DNA of 64,000 nt, from contig NC_040028.1 in NCBI RefSeq assembly GCF_000972845.2, forward strand, positions 18,288,871 through 18,352,870, written 5' to 3'. The position numbers and the translations under genes are program-made. This document shows, one piece after another, positions 12,901-25,129 of the stretch. The notes beneath the pieces were generated by a model that did no database searches, was not told where the DNA came from, and worked only from the letters and a program-made list of their open reading frames with translations. Within the stretch, counting starts at the first letter, position 1, and the number at the start of each line of letters is the position of its first letter. Source of the stretch: Larimichthys crocea (Eukaryota > Chordata > Actinopteri > Sciaenidae).

Positions 12901-14739
12901 TTTTATATCAGCTCTGAATACAGACACTCAATACATGTGTACAAAACAAGCCTTAGTTTGTCCTTAAGAAGGACACGCATACAGTTCAATGGTCACAGCG
13001 TGCCGTCTGCTCGATGGCAGCACAACTCCTCCTCCTCTTAAAAATTACGGGGTCGCAGGAAGGGGGTCTATTGTCATAATTATATGAACTGTTTAATGGC
13101 TGCCCATTCCCCAGATTACAGATAATTACAATGACAATGGTTTGACCTTTATCTCACCACCAACATGATGCTCTTTTGTGTGTACGTCTCCTGACCGCCC
13201 ATCTGTCCCTGCACTTATTAAGTCCTTCTCCTCTCTTCCTGAGAGAGGAAACGTTTCACTTTCCACAAAGCCAAAAACACCAATTTTGACAGTGATCGCT
13301 ATTTCCTGCATCGTTTTTTCCCCCCCTGGAGGACGACTGGAGACAATCAAAGTGTCGACTCACAAAAGTTTGGGTAAACTACAAACTATTGCGTCATGAC
13401 ACACAGGAGAGACGGACTGTCAGAGATACGCGGAACATTGTGTTATTTTTATTTGAGATGTCCAGACAGAAATGAGAATGATAAAGTGACATGAGGACGG
13501 TCTAAAACCATTAAAAGCTTTTGTCTAAAACACCATACGTAATTAAATGTTTTAAAGTGACTTATAAATCTATTCAGAGCTCCAGAAACTCCATTTAATA
13601 TGGGCCATAAAACGTAAGAGGGTGATGCAATCATCTTCAAACCTTTGTTTCACGCTGGGATAAAAAAAAAAAAAAAACTTCACCAGGTCTTGAAATGACT
13701 AACTTGAATTATTTAACTACTAATTACATTATGAAAGTATGAATTTTTTAGTGTTAAATTATCAGACTCTTAAATTTATAATTATCACTGCGTGTTAGAC
13801 TCATGGTATCTTCTGGTAAAAAGAAACTGTCAAGTTCACGTTACACAGGATGGTGGTTTAAAAGGATTTCTAACGTCTTTTTCCACCGACTCCTACTCAA
13901 AACAAAAGATAAGACAAAACGTTGTGTGGGCACTGTGTGATCACTTCCAGCGTGTGAAGACGAGCTGAGTAATTAGTCTCAGCTCACAACTGTGCAATCA
14001 AACAGAAGAAGACGAAGAGGAAAGAGGACCTGGGTTATTATTTAATCTGTGACGTGGCACAAATGACACATTTGCGAGTTAAATGTCCTGACTCAGGGAG
14101 TTTGTTATGCAAGCGATGTCTGAATCCAGCAAATGATGGAAATGAGACAATATTTACACACTGAGAGAAACAAACAGGTGTGATATTATGAATGTGGAAT
14201 AAATGTCACGTTCGGTTTTCATGCTTCACTTTGTTTATCTGCCCCGAGAGTCAAATCATTCAGAAGTGGCCTCCTTCAACATCATCACGAGAAGACGAGT
14301 CCTGAGTTTTCTAAGACTAACACTTTATCTTTCACAGTCGGTCACTTGTTAGACGGTGCGGTCAGCCTGAGCTCATCAGGGAATTAGGAAATATCACGAT
14401 TACCTTTTAATTAGCTGGGATTGTACCAATAAAAAGGCGACTGATGAAAGTCAAGCAACATCACCTCTGTTTGCTCTTTTTAATGGGGCTGATTGTGTTG
14501 TTAATTATTACACTTAGGCTGTAGAGAAATTAAATAATAAATGTATTATCATTAACCTCAAGTGTTGTTTGCCAGCTTTATCGCTGTTATTTCACACAGA
14601 CTTCCTGGAGGTTGATCTCTGTGAGGCTGAAGGAGGAAATCACAATTCTTTTATGGTGAACATCTGATTTAGAAAACAGAGGAAGGTTCAGTGTATTCTC
14701 TGAAGGTTACATCACTGTAAGCTGTGTATTAATTCAACT

Positions 14740-14821
14740 TGAAATGCTGCAACTCTGTTTATTATAAACTATTTATTCATTGAAATGCTGCAACTCTGTT
14801 TATTATAAACTATTTATTCAT
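14740..14821. repeat. Exact 41-bp tandem duplication, left arm only
   Basis: Two identical 41-base units (14740-14780 and 14781-14821), each starting TGAAATGCTGCAACTC. The mirrored position in the right arm (about 29500-29530) has a single unit. The event therefore happened after the arms separated, or is allelic. Confidence 0.93.
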
Positions 14822-15561
14822 TGGTCAGTTATTTCCAGTTATAATAGCTTTTAAAATGTGAAATGTTCTTCAGAAATTCAGAAATTAGTTTGTCAAACAG
14901 TCCAAAAACACAAAATATTCAATGTACAGAGTTACATCTATTCTATATCTAGTTAAATCTATTATTTTTCTGTGACTTGACAAGACTAAAAGTTTCAGTA
15001 TTATTATTAGAACTATTTGTACATACAACAATTAAGCAATCATTTATCGTGCATTTGAACTCTTGCAGGGAACTTCCAATATTATGCATTACCGTGAGTT
15101 GAATGACACACACAGCATGAAGTGTTTTTGTTGCCTGGATGAATGAATCAGCGTTCCTCAGTAAATGATTCATGCTTTAATGCGCGTATGACTTAATATT
15201 TACGAGCAGTACCTAGTGAATGGATGACAGCACTGAGTTTTGACCTCTTGATAAATACGTTACATAAGGCAGGAAGCAAAATAAATACAAAAGAACAGAG
15301 ACGGAGAGCTGCACCTAGACTATTTTCATGACTGATTAATCTACCGATGCTCTGATTAACCGTTTAATTGTTGGTGTATAAAATGACACATCATATATCC
15401 ATATTTTGTCCCACCAACATCCACAGATTTTCATCTTACTATGATGGAGAAATGATGCATTGACACGATTAATTGACTATCTTTGCTAATTAAATTCTTG
15501 ACGATGAATCTAATCAACTTTATCTGGCAGTGGTAGAAGAAGTACTAATATATTTCACTTT

Positions 15562-16107
15562 AGAAAGGTCCACTGTGTCAGATTTAAGGCTCCATTTACA
15601 GAATATGGAAGCAAAGGAATTTAATATTTACAACTCTGTTTTCATGAGAGCAAAATAATAAAATGCTTTTGTTTGCTTAGAACGAGCCTCTTTTCCACAG
15701 ATGCCAGAGAGTCCACCATATTTCTACAGACAAACCAAACACTGACACTAGACACGGCCTTTGTTGTGTTTTGTGTTAGAGAGAATGAGGCGAGGGTGCT
15801 GCAACCACCACACCACCAGATACCACCGAGCGTTTTATAGAACTCACCTGTTCAAATGATATTAAAACTATGCAGAATTAACAGCGTGGACACTTTGATT
15901 GACAGGTAGGCGCTGTTACAGGTGGTTTGTTTGAGGAAACCAGACGTCACTCAGCCCGCCTCAGCTTTAACAATGACTCACGTCTTTTGCAACAGATTTT
16001 GAGCTTCAAAGCGGTTCTTCAGAAACCTGTGGGCGACGTCACGGATACGCAAGCCAGTTTTTAAACTGTCGGTGGATACGACAAAATCCTACACACTGGT
16101 CCTTTAA
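15562..16107. mobile_element. MITE-like element in block A
   Basis: Begins AAAGGTCCACTGTGTCAGAT and ends ACACACTGGTCCTTT, inverted-repeat termini of the same family as 2842-3179. It is mirrored at 28223-28778, so it predates the duplication. It has no coding capacity. Confidence 0.65.
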
Positions 16108-16238
16108 AGTAAAAGTAGCAATACAACTCTAAAAATTCAACGAACAAATGCAAAAAAATTGCAAATTAACGTGTTATGTAGTGGGTTTGAAAGTACAAGA
16201 TTTCCCTGTAGTAGAATACAAGTAAAAAGTGGCATAAA

Positions 16239-16813
16239 TAGGATGGGAATCGAGAACCGGTTCTTGTTGAGAACCGGTTCCATGGAATCGTTTGGCAGTT
16301 TATCTAACGATTCTCTTATCGATTCCAGCAAGCACGACTAATTACGCCACGTAGCTTATGCAAGTTTCACACAGTGCAGTGCAGTCAGTAGTAAACAATC
16401 ACTCCAAAGTTTGGCTGCATTTTACCAAAAAAGACGGCAACAGGGCGACTTGCAATCATTTCAAAGCGGAGATAACAGCGTCAGGAGGGAACACGACGAA
16501 CACGCAGAAACATTTGCGCACACAACGTGCAATATTTTTAAATGAATGCCGTGTTTTTGACACGCTTCGGACTGGAGATGCATCTCAACCTAGCAGCAGC
16601 GGTAACGGTTAACATTAAACGTGCGTATTTGCCACAGTTTTTTGACCTCGCTGTTGGTTTTGTAAGGTCGTGATACTTCTAACTAAACAAAGTTGATGCT
16701 GATCAAACTGTTTGTTCTCCTTTTCCCCCCCCAAAATGAGAATCGATAAAGAATCGAATCGTTAATCAGAATCGATAATGGAATCGTAAAAATCTTATCA
16801 ATTCCCATCCCTA
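16239..16813 (+). mobile_element. hAT-like DNA transposon remnant with degenerate BED finger
   Basis: The termini are inverted: TAGGATGGGAATCGAG at the left and ATTCCCATCCCTA at the right. Many internal GAATCGAT-type subrepeats are present. Inside, the frame 16358-16612 encodes a BED-type zinc-finger-like peptide (VWLHFTKKDGNRATCNHFKA, then NTQKHLRTQR). The second zinc Cys is F and the last His is R, so the finger is not intact. The catalytic region is absent. The right-arm copy at 27531-28094 retains a TAGGGATGGG end, one base longer than here. BED fingers are common in hAT transposases, hence the class. Confidence 0.7.
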
Positions 16814-17599
16814 TGCACAAAACACAGTAATTGGAGTAAATGTACTACATAACAAAAACTTCCACGTCTACACCCAAAATATGACATTTGCAAACACACT
16901 TGGGAAAATCTTAGGCATGATGTCAGATAAGAAGTTTCTGTGTCTATTATTGCACCTGCTCTGCACATACCTGTCATTGCTGAGTGAACCTTGTCCTGGT
17001 GTTTTTTTATTTTTATTTAAAGCGTTACCATGGTGACGTTAACAGTGCGGGGTGTGTCTTGCAAGATTAGGTGTGCCATGAGAAGTGTACCTGCTATCAT
17101 GCACAATTAACGTGCAACTAACAAGAGACAATGCAGCTCATCATTCATGGGGACTGACCGGGGGGGGTGTAGTTACCACGAAGAGCCGCTAGAAACGGTG
17201 ACAAGCTCGGCGTGTTTGTGTGTGCGTGTGTGTGTTTTTGGCAATTGTGGTTCATTGTGTGAAAGCTGCAGAGAATATCTGACACACACACTCTTCAGTA
17301 ACACACACATGACTGAATGTGTTCCTGAAAACACGGGTTAGTGTCGGGAGAAATGTCGGAACAAGTCAAACGTGCCATCTGTGTTGGGGAGCAGGGGATG
17401 TGTGGAGACCTGCCGTCGCTTGCAGGCCTTTAAAGAAGTGGCACCGTGTGAATAAAGCTTTAAAAAAAATGTGATGGTGAATTTAAACAAGCTTTTTAGT
17501 TATAAAACTGAACATTTAAGGCTTTTTTTTAAACGGCAACAGCAGCTAAACCGTGAGGCTTTTACACGGAGCTTCTAGCACAATCTGGACAAAGAGCCA

Positions 17600-18125
17600 A
17601 GCGTCAAAGCTACAAAGTGAGCCCGGTCTGTTTGTTTTTTAAATCCCAACTTTTACGACTGCTCCTGAGCCAGACAATAAATCTAAATAAGACGTTAAAG
17701 CAGCTGCTTAAGCGGGCGAAGTGGAGCCACACACGTCCACAACTTACACACAGTTCACCCTCGGTCTCTTACCTTAGTGTTCGCTCCAGTGAGAATGGGC
17801 AAACGGCGACACTCTGGAACGGGAGCAGCTCCGCCGCCAACCGCCGCCGACCCCCCGGTAACCGAACAACAAGTGACTAAAAGCGACGGAGATGACGTTT
17901 AAATCCACATGTCCGTCGGTTTCCACTTCGCTTTTCTTTCTTTCTTTTCTTTAAAACACGGACCGCTCGACCTAACCTCGCTTGTTTTTCTGTCGCAGGC
18001 TGAACTGCCTCCACATCGATCAGCCCGCGGCAAGCTACCAACGGCTCAACGGCCGGCTTCCGGTGGCGCTTTTCAAAATAAAAGCACAGTTTTCAGAAAT
18101 ACTTTAATAATCCCAGGGGGGAAAT
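17600..18125 (+). other. GC-rich segment with retroelement-like 3' end, mirrored at 26226-26750
   Basis: A CpG-rich stretch. It contains a 35-codon frame beginning MGKRRHSGTGAAPPP and a good splice-acceptor-like site (TTTTTCTGTCGCAG, ending about 17998). It ends in CTTTAATAATCCCAGGGG, a sequence typical of fish retroelement 3' ends. I do not recognise a gene. It could be a 5' region of a retroelement or an exapted promoter. It forms the inner end of block A. Confidence 0.4.
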
Positions 18126-18169
18126 CATTTTTGTTACAATACTCCAGGTTATGTTAAACAAGTAATCAA

Positions 18170-18440
18170 TTAAATCAAATCAAATACATTTTATTTGTAT
18201 AGCCCAAAGTCACAAAGTACATTTGCCTCGGAGGGCTTTACAATCTGTACAGGGAGTGACACCCTCTGTCCTTAGACTCTCGGTTCGAGTGAGGAAAAAC
18301 TTGCCCACAAAAAACCTTTAACAGGGAAAAAAGGTGGAAGAAACCTCAGGAAGAGCCACAGAGGAGGGATCCCTCTCCCAGGACGGACAGACGTGCAATG
18401 GATGTCACGTGTACAGGACAAATTAACACAAACATATTGT
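18170..18440 (+). repeat. Common teleost interspersed repeat in the A-B junction
   Basis: Contains blocks such as CAAAGTCACAAAGTACATTT and AGAGGAGGGATCCCTCTCCC that I recognise from many fish genomes; family name uncertain. It is part of the 18126-18759 stretch between blocks A and B and is not present in the right-hand copy. Confidence 0.65.
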
Positions 18441-18649
18441 ACAATAAGAATAAAGAGAACAAGAACACATGTCACCTATATTTTATTTATAGGTGGGCAT
18501 GCATAAGTGCTCTGTGTGCATACGTATACAAATAGCCCTAGTTTTGCTTTTGTATTTCTGCAGTTGTGTTTTGTATTCTTATTTTGTCCATGTAGATGTA
18601 TGGGGGAGGGGCCTAGTGGAGCATTGTGGTGAATGGGTGTCTGCGTCTT

Positions 18650-18759
18650 TGTATCGTCTTTGTAAACATTGTATATCTCTGTTGGCAATAAGGACCCCCT
18701 CGAAAATGAGATGGTACATCTCAAGGGGTTATCCTTTGATAAATAAAGAATAAAGAAAG
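18650..18759 (+). mobile_element. LINE 3' tail fragment
   Basis: Carries a short hairpin (GAGATGGTACATCTC) followed by AAATAAAGAATAAAGAAAGG, a repeating tail. This is the usual 3' end of several fish LINEs. It ends directly where homology of block B to its inverted copy begins (18760), so a LINE insertion may have created or marked this breakpoint. Confidence 0.55.
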
Positions 18760-20423
18760 GGACTCAAAAGCAGGATGCATGACAGAGCAGGTGAGGGTAA
18801 AGGCAGTTTTAAAGTTACGGAAAGCAAAAACAGACTAGCAGGTAAGGCAGAATAAAACCGGGAACCAAAACAACTTATACACAAAGATATGTAAGGTATG
18901 CTTTAATGCTGGTAGACAGCTCAAATAGTACGGTTTCAGTTCAGTATTATAAGTCAAACCTGTTGGTGTCTCAAACTGTAGTTCAGTACAAATGATGTCA
19001 ATTGGCAATGTTCCGTAAGAGTAATGACTCAACACCGACGATCTTGGAAACAAACCAAACCGAAGCTATTCGATTGGGTCAGGGCGTAGTTGAGCGTGAA
19101 AATGGGTGTCAATATCTGTTTGCAATATGCAACTGCAGATTAAATAAAGAACAATCTTAATTAGCGAGCTCCTTGCATTGCCGCCTTTTCCGGCTTCCTG
19201 TTCTGGCACGACACCGGCGTAGCTCACTGAAGGCACCCACCCACACCACGAACCCGAAACTTCCAACGACTTTCAGGTAGCCAAAAACGGGGTGGTACAA
19301 ACACTGTGGCTTCTTGAGCTCACAGTCAAAAATCTGTTATTTTGTGGGTAGAAAAGTGCCTTTAATTAATCAAAGCTCTAATTATTATGGGAACCGGTAT
19401 CCGCTGATGTACGTTTGTGTTTCAAGTGCAGTCTTGTTTAATTTTTATACTGTCGGATAGTGTCATAATGACACAGCCTCACAAAAAAACAACACTAGAT
19501 TTCATCATCCACATTGTACAGTACATTTCATGTTATTCACATTTCACTGGATCTGAAGGCCGCAGAATAGCAACAGAGCACGGAGCCACCGGCTCATCAC
19601 GTACATCACACTTTTCAGTCCAGGTGGACGTCATACGGGGCCGCCTTTCTGCAAAATAAACATCTAGTTTTCATCAGCGTTTTGTAACTGTAGCTCCGCT
19701 CAGCTTGCAGGGCTCTCAGCAGTCACTCAGTGGGGGATGATTTTGGGTGCGGCTGGTGAGAAGATGAGGGGCGTGGATCTAAAATGGAAGACTCTGAGTA
19801 TAGTGGGTGGCAGAAAAAGTGTTGACAAGTGTTACTCAGCCGCGTTAATAAGCCAAGCTCTCCTTGGGCTTAAGAGAGGAGGGGTATGAAAGACTAACCA
19901 TTCCAATAATTTGCAACTTTAATAGCAGCTTTGTACCCCAGTAGGTTATTAGTATAAATGGTCTCACTCAGCAGACAAGTCTAATATGTTATGTATAATG
20001 AATTCAACGTAAAAATCTAAACACGCAACTGTAGGTCTGGTCTGCTGGCTCGGCTTCTGTCGCAATTATCCTCGAGTCAGCTGTGGTAAAAAAAACAAAC
20101 TTAAGCTTAACGGGAGTCTGGCAGCAGATAAGCATGTGCTTGTACTTATGGCTCTTCGTTCTTCAATTGGATTGATTTGTGCGAGCTTCTGAAGTCATTG
20201 TCCGTGGCGGTGAAACGTTCACAGTGGAGTTTTTATTTTACAGCCGTGACAGCTGGAGTAATGACCAAATGAAGGCTGTGTGACGTGGCACGCTCGATGA
20301 CAGATTACAGTGTTTAGCTCTCTGCCCGCCTTGTGATAGGAAGCTCACACTGAGGCCAAAATATCTGTGACAAACGCTTTGTTTTTTAATTGACAAGGTT
20401 TTGGGGGCCACGCCCTTTATACG

Positions 20424-21744
20424 TACAAGCCGCAATTACGCAAAAGGGTGGGAACTGTGTAAATGTAAGTAGATACACTTGCTGGAGTTTGGGAGAGAAT
20501 GTGTCCCTTTCTTGTCTAATGCAAGAGTCTAACTGCTCAACTAGTCCTGGGCCTTGCGTTGCGGGATTTTCCTTTTAAGTGATGCGGCCAATTGGTGAAA
20601 GGTCTGGACGCGCAGGCAGCCAGTCCAGAACGCCATACTCTTTTCGCAACGCAATAATGTTTGGTGAGGATGCGTAGGTGGTTTAGCCATTGTCTTGGCT
20701 AAAATAGGAAAGAGACTTTGTCCTGGATAGGCGAGCAAGGTTGGCCTCGAAACCTCTATGTAGGCTTTTCAGCACTGATGGTAGCCTTTCCAGATGTGTA
20801 AGCTGCCCGTGCCCATAGGCCACTAATAGCAACCCATAACCAAAGATGAAGGCTTTTGAGTATGCTGATAGAAGCTGTATGGTCCTTCGCCGCTTTAAGT
20901 CCGCAGGACAGCAGTGGCCCATGTGTTACAAAAAGAATTTCAAAATTTTGAATTGATCTGGCGCTCAGAACAGTTTTGCCATTTTTCCTCAGACCATTTA
21001 AACAAGGGCTTTGGCCCAGTAAAGACGAGGGGCATTGTCTGATGCGTGTTCACATATGACTTCTTCTTTGCATGATCCATTTTAATTGATTTGTGGATGT
21101 ATGACGAACCTAGTGTTTCCGCTGAGCCTGTACAGTGATTTCCGGTCAAGATCATGCCATGTTTTTAATCCATGTGCGCTGTCTGAGGGTCCGAGGATCA
21201 TGAGCAATCCAGTTTTTGAGCCGTTGACCTGTCCTTTGCGCAGAGACGCCTCCTGATTCTCTGAATGTTTTGATGATATTTTCACTGCAGATGGTTGGAT
21301 CTTGGCAAAGTCTTGCAATTTGTACTGTTGAGTCTTACTTTGAGTTTTGACAAGTTTGTTGCAGATCGTGTGAAACCTCTGCCATCTACACCTGAGAGGC
21401 GCTCGCCGTCGCTGAAATGCTCCGTTTTAGGGCGTAGTCAGTGTTACTGACGCTGTTGCCCATTAATCTAATTAACTGTCAACATGCCGCCCAGTTGTTA
21501 TTTGTGCTTATTTTTGTTTGTTTGTGCCGCTGTCCCAACTTTTTTGAGATGGTGTTGCTGCCCATCAATTGTCAAATAAACTAATGTTGTCCATGAAAAT
21601 GGAAAAATGTCCTTTTTTACAACAAATGAGTTGTTTTATGTTCCGTTGGAATAAAATATGGGTTTCGAGATTTGGCAAATCAGTTCGTTCTGTTTTATGT
21701 ACATTTTGCAACAGCGTACCAATTTTTTGGAATTGGGGGTTGTA
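20424..21744 (-). pseudogene. Decayed Tc1/mariner element (left copy)
   Basis: Mirror of the clearer copy at 37023-38307. The inner terminus is recognisable (GGAATTGGGGGTTGTA ending at 21744). The outer terminus (20424 onward) is heavily altered. Transposase-like peptides run on the minus strand, but the frame is broken many times, so no functional enzyme is encoded. Confidence 0.75.
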
Positions 21745-22239
21745 TAAAAATAAAAGTTTTGTTTTGCCTCCGCACTTTTAATTTTCAGTTTCACAGCTCC
21801 AAAACGCTTTACGCAGTTGTATATATTTCATCACTCCTCTTTTCGGTGTAGAATAAGCGTTAGACAGCATGGGGCACTGGCTGAACAAGAAAAAGTGGCC
21901 ATGAGTTTGTATCAGTGTACCTGGCGCAGAACTGAAGCGTTAAATGGATGAATATCGCACATAAGAGAACATTATTAAGCTGAGAGGTTGTGGGCCATGA
22001 GGGCTGTGTTTGTTTGGAGTCATGTTCATAGGTGTTTAGTAAGGGAAGGATGGCCATACTGTAACTGTGGTTCAGGTAACAGGATTTGAAGGGCGTCTTA
22101 GTTAGATGTATTCTTAATCTTTAGTTCAGTTTGACTTTTTACGTCATAAAAACACTCAAGACGCTCTTGGGATGCCAACTTTTATGTCATCTTTATGACT
22201 TCTGTTATTTGATTTGAAAAACACATGATAAAAACTGAC

Positions 22240-22800
22240 TTAAAGGTCCAATGTGTAAGAGATTTATGCTGTCGTGCTTAGGAGCGCATGCAGATGGGAC
22301 ACTTCTTATGCAGCAGAGGCACAGAAACACAAACAGTCCGAAAGGAATTGCAAACCACAAGGTTAGGAGGGAGCTAACGTAACATCCAGATCTGATGATG
22401 ACAAACAGTCTAAGCTTAATGTTGATGGTATTCTTGTGGCCAGCCTGCAACTAATTTTTAAACTGTCCGGGTGCTCTGATGCCCAGTCCGGATCCAGTTT
22501 TTGGTTTACGCTCTGCCTGAATCTGTGAGAACGCCAGCATGAGGAAGGATCTGTTTATATATTATTCATACATATTTTTCCAGTGGTTATAATCGGCGGC
22601 TGAAAATAGAAAATGTTATATGTAACCTTAGGAACGAGCCCGATATGTACAGAGGGAGTATGCCACCAGACTAGCACGCAGGATGTTGCGTTCTAGGTAG
22701 CCCAAAGCAGACAACGAACACTGGCTCTACAAAGGGGCTTGTCTGGGCAACTCTGAGGCCTCACTGATAGTGCCCAATCCTTCACAACTTAGCTCAAAAA
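22240..22800. mobile_element. MITE-like element in block B
   Basis: Starts TTAAAGGTCCAATGTGTAAG and ends near CCAATCCTTCACAACTT, related to the 2842-3179 family. It is mirrored at about 36000-36540 in the right arm. Non-coding. Confidence 0.55.
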
Positions 22801-24053
22801 AAATTAAAGAAAAAGAACAGACAAAAAATAACAGCAAATTAATTGGTCACATTTGGATAATATTTGGTCGAGAGCACCGCGCCTGAGTCAACAGGCCGAT
22901 CGGACAAATGATTCATATTTCATAATATTTTTATCACCCTTTCGTTCATGCAAAATAGGACTGAGTCAGTTTAGCGCAAGTCGAATTATTACGCCATTCG
23001 CCGTAACGAGTGACTCACTGGAATGAGTAAAACCTTGAGCTGGTAGCTGGTTGAGATCATCCAGCGCTCGTCTGTTGCAGGACACATGAGAACTCTTAAT
23101 TAGCAACACAATGTTTTTTAACAGGTGTGTGTGTTTGTCGGCTTGGCAGATCACTGACAAAATGCAGCGGGACGCAAGACTAATCCCACGTAGGCAAATT
23201 AATTTCGCTCATGGACAACCGCCAGTTTTTAAAATATTAACCTGTTTGATTTCATAGTATTTTTGCATTGCGTAGAGAATAATACAAACGCTGCTGTACA
23301 GGTTTTTTTTGAACATTGTTTTGGTTATTGTAGTCCTCCTTGAATATCGCTATAACTCTTTCATAGATATAATCCAAATATATAATAAAAGCCTCTGTTT
23401 TTTTGACTCGCCTGCTCTTGTTGTAGTTTATATTACAAGATCAGGTAAATATTGCAATTTCACTTCCGTAATCTGAGCTTCTTTTTAAAAATGTTTTTTA
23501 TCTGTGATACGGTTCTTTAATTTTCGTGCATGGGAAGCAATGAAAGGTTATCTTATTGTGTTGATGTCTTTTTGATTGATTTTGTTGATTGTGTATTATA
23601 GGGATGGTGGACCTTTTACTCTTACTGTTGTAGCTGGTTTTAAGTTTGTTTTTAAGTGTTTGTACTGTAGAATTAATAATAATATGAATGTTTATTATAA
23701 TATAGGCCTACATATGTGGGGACCCTTGAAGAAAAAAAGACAGATAAAATAACTTAATGATGCGAAGAGTTTGTTTGAAGGCATGTGAGTTCAGCAGGAC
23801 CTCCTGAAATAATGATGAGCCATGAAAGAAATCAACTTCCGCCTCATCATCTGAGGAGGGGCGACATCGTCCCTCCCGGTTGGTCCTTTTCTCTGGCGTT
23901 GTCCCGGTATGCTAGTCCTCGTGTTTGTGACGTCCACCAACGGGACGCGGCGATCAAGTTAACGCGACGTGCATCCTGATGCACACGGCGGAAAACGCAA
24001 GTGATGTTCCCTTCAAATTTAGAGTTTCTCTTCTTTGCAATACTTGTTTGAAG

Positions 24054-24300
24054 TGGGGTTTTATTTATTGATTTTTTACATTTACAACATTAAACTAAGT
24101 CAAGAATAAAAGATGCAAATGCTTATTTGACAAATAAAACATGAAAAATGAAGTCCGCAGAACAGATAGGGCACCAGTCCATGTCAGTATGTTAAGCAGT
24201 CCGGGCATTTACCAGGAGTGGTTTGAAACTTAAGGAAATACAGTTGTGTTCCTATATTTTATTTGTTCATGGTCACTTTCTTTGCAATAATTCCTTTAGC
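24054..24300 (-). mobile_element. L1-like LINE 3' end (left copy)
   Basis: Shares the AAATAAAACATGAAAAATGAA region and a CATTTACCAGGA block with the L1-like elements at 54829-55470 and 55626-56182. The T-rich side lies at 24054, so the element points left. It is mirrored at 34450-34752, where the poly(A) end is clearer. Confidence 0.6.
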
Positions 24301-24428
24301 ACTAATGGTCACTTTGATCCTCGGTACTTTGTCTGTTTTGAAGGTTGATTGTTTTTCGGTGTTTATTTGTGTAGGGTAATAGATAAAAATATTCTTCGTT
24401 TACGTTTATTTTTTTTGGCTATGATTTT

Positions 24429-24478
24429 ACTATCTATCTTCTATCTATCTATTATCTTATTTACTATTGTCTATCTGT
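24429..24478. repeat. Degenerate (CTAT)n microsatellite
   Basis: Interrupted CTAT/TCTA units. The mirrored position in the right arm (about 34350-34366) has a shorter, pure GATA run. Confidence 0.8.
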
Positions 24479-25129
24479 TCTATTTGCATCTATTACACGC
24501 TTAAACGATAAAGCAAATTTGAATAAGTTTTTAATCTTGTATTCGTTTTTTTTAATTCAATGATTTTTGCAGTGTTTGTTGTTAGTGTGGGAACTCAGTC
24601 AGCAATCAGTGACACTGACTGATATCTTTAGTTGAAACTCTATAATTGCCTGGGCCTCAGTGAGTCAGATTAGCACCCCTTCTGATGTCGGAGCACAAAC
24701 ACGGACAATTACGTTTTTGCATTTGTGGCTACATTATTATAAATGTAAATTTGGTTCTTGTATATAGGGCGGCTTAAGGTACAAGAAGCAAGTATATACC
24801 TAAGCAGGGGCGCCGTATAGGGGGGAAAGTTAGGACAATCCAAGGGGCCCACGACTGACAGGGGCCCAAAAAAGGTAAACACAAATTAAAATTATATAAC
24901 CAAATTTTGTGTCATGGGGCCCAAATTCCTGGCGGCGCCCCGTTTATAAGGTATATACAAGAACAAAATTTACATGAAATAATGTGCACACATGAGAAAG
25001 TACTTGTCGGTGTTTGCGTCAGAATACAGTAATGGTGTATTTCAGGTCTTTTTTCAAAAGAAATATCGCCGCTAACAAGTTCTTCTTAAGTTTGACGTTA
25101 GCTGCAACACAAACACACACAAACACACA

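Larger units (their letters stand above)
10514..18125 (+). repeat. Block A: left arm of a large inverted duplication
   Basis: The reverse complement of this block is found at 26226-33762. Paired anchors are 10559 with 33717, 16241 with 28091, and 18101 with 26249. The coordinate sum drifts only from 44276 to 44350 over 7.6 kb, showing co-linearity with small indels. Matching landmarks include the hAT element, a MITE, a poly(A/T) run (about 13662 versus about 30580) and the retroelement-like 3' end at 18090-18125. The copies differ by frequent substitutions and one-base indels. No functional gene was recognised inside. Confidence 0.9.
18760..25060 (+). repeat. Block B: left arm of the second inverted-duplication segment
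   Basis: The reverse complement occurs at 33773-39974. Paired anchors are 18760 with 39974, 21746 with 37021, and 25021 with 33812. The coordinate sum stays between 58734 and 58833 over 6.3 kb. Shared landmarks include a Tc1 element, a MITE, an L1 3' end and a GC-rich core. Dense one-base differences separate the arms, and several terminal repeats are better preserved in the right arm. Confidence 0.9.

Noticed and set aside
18270..18300. tRNA B-box-like GGTTCGAG motif
   Set aside because: It lies inside a common dispersed repeat, with no matching A box or cloverleaf.
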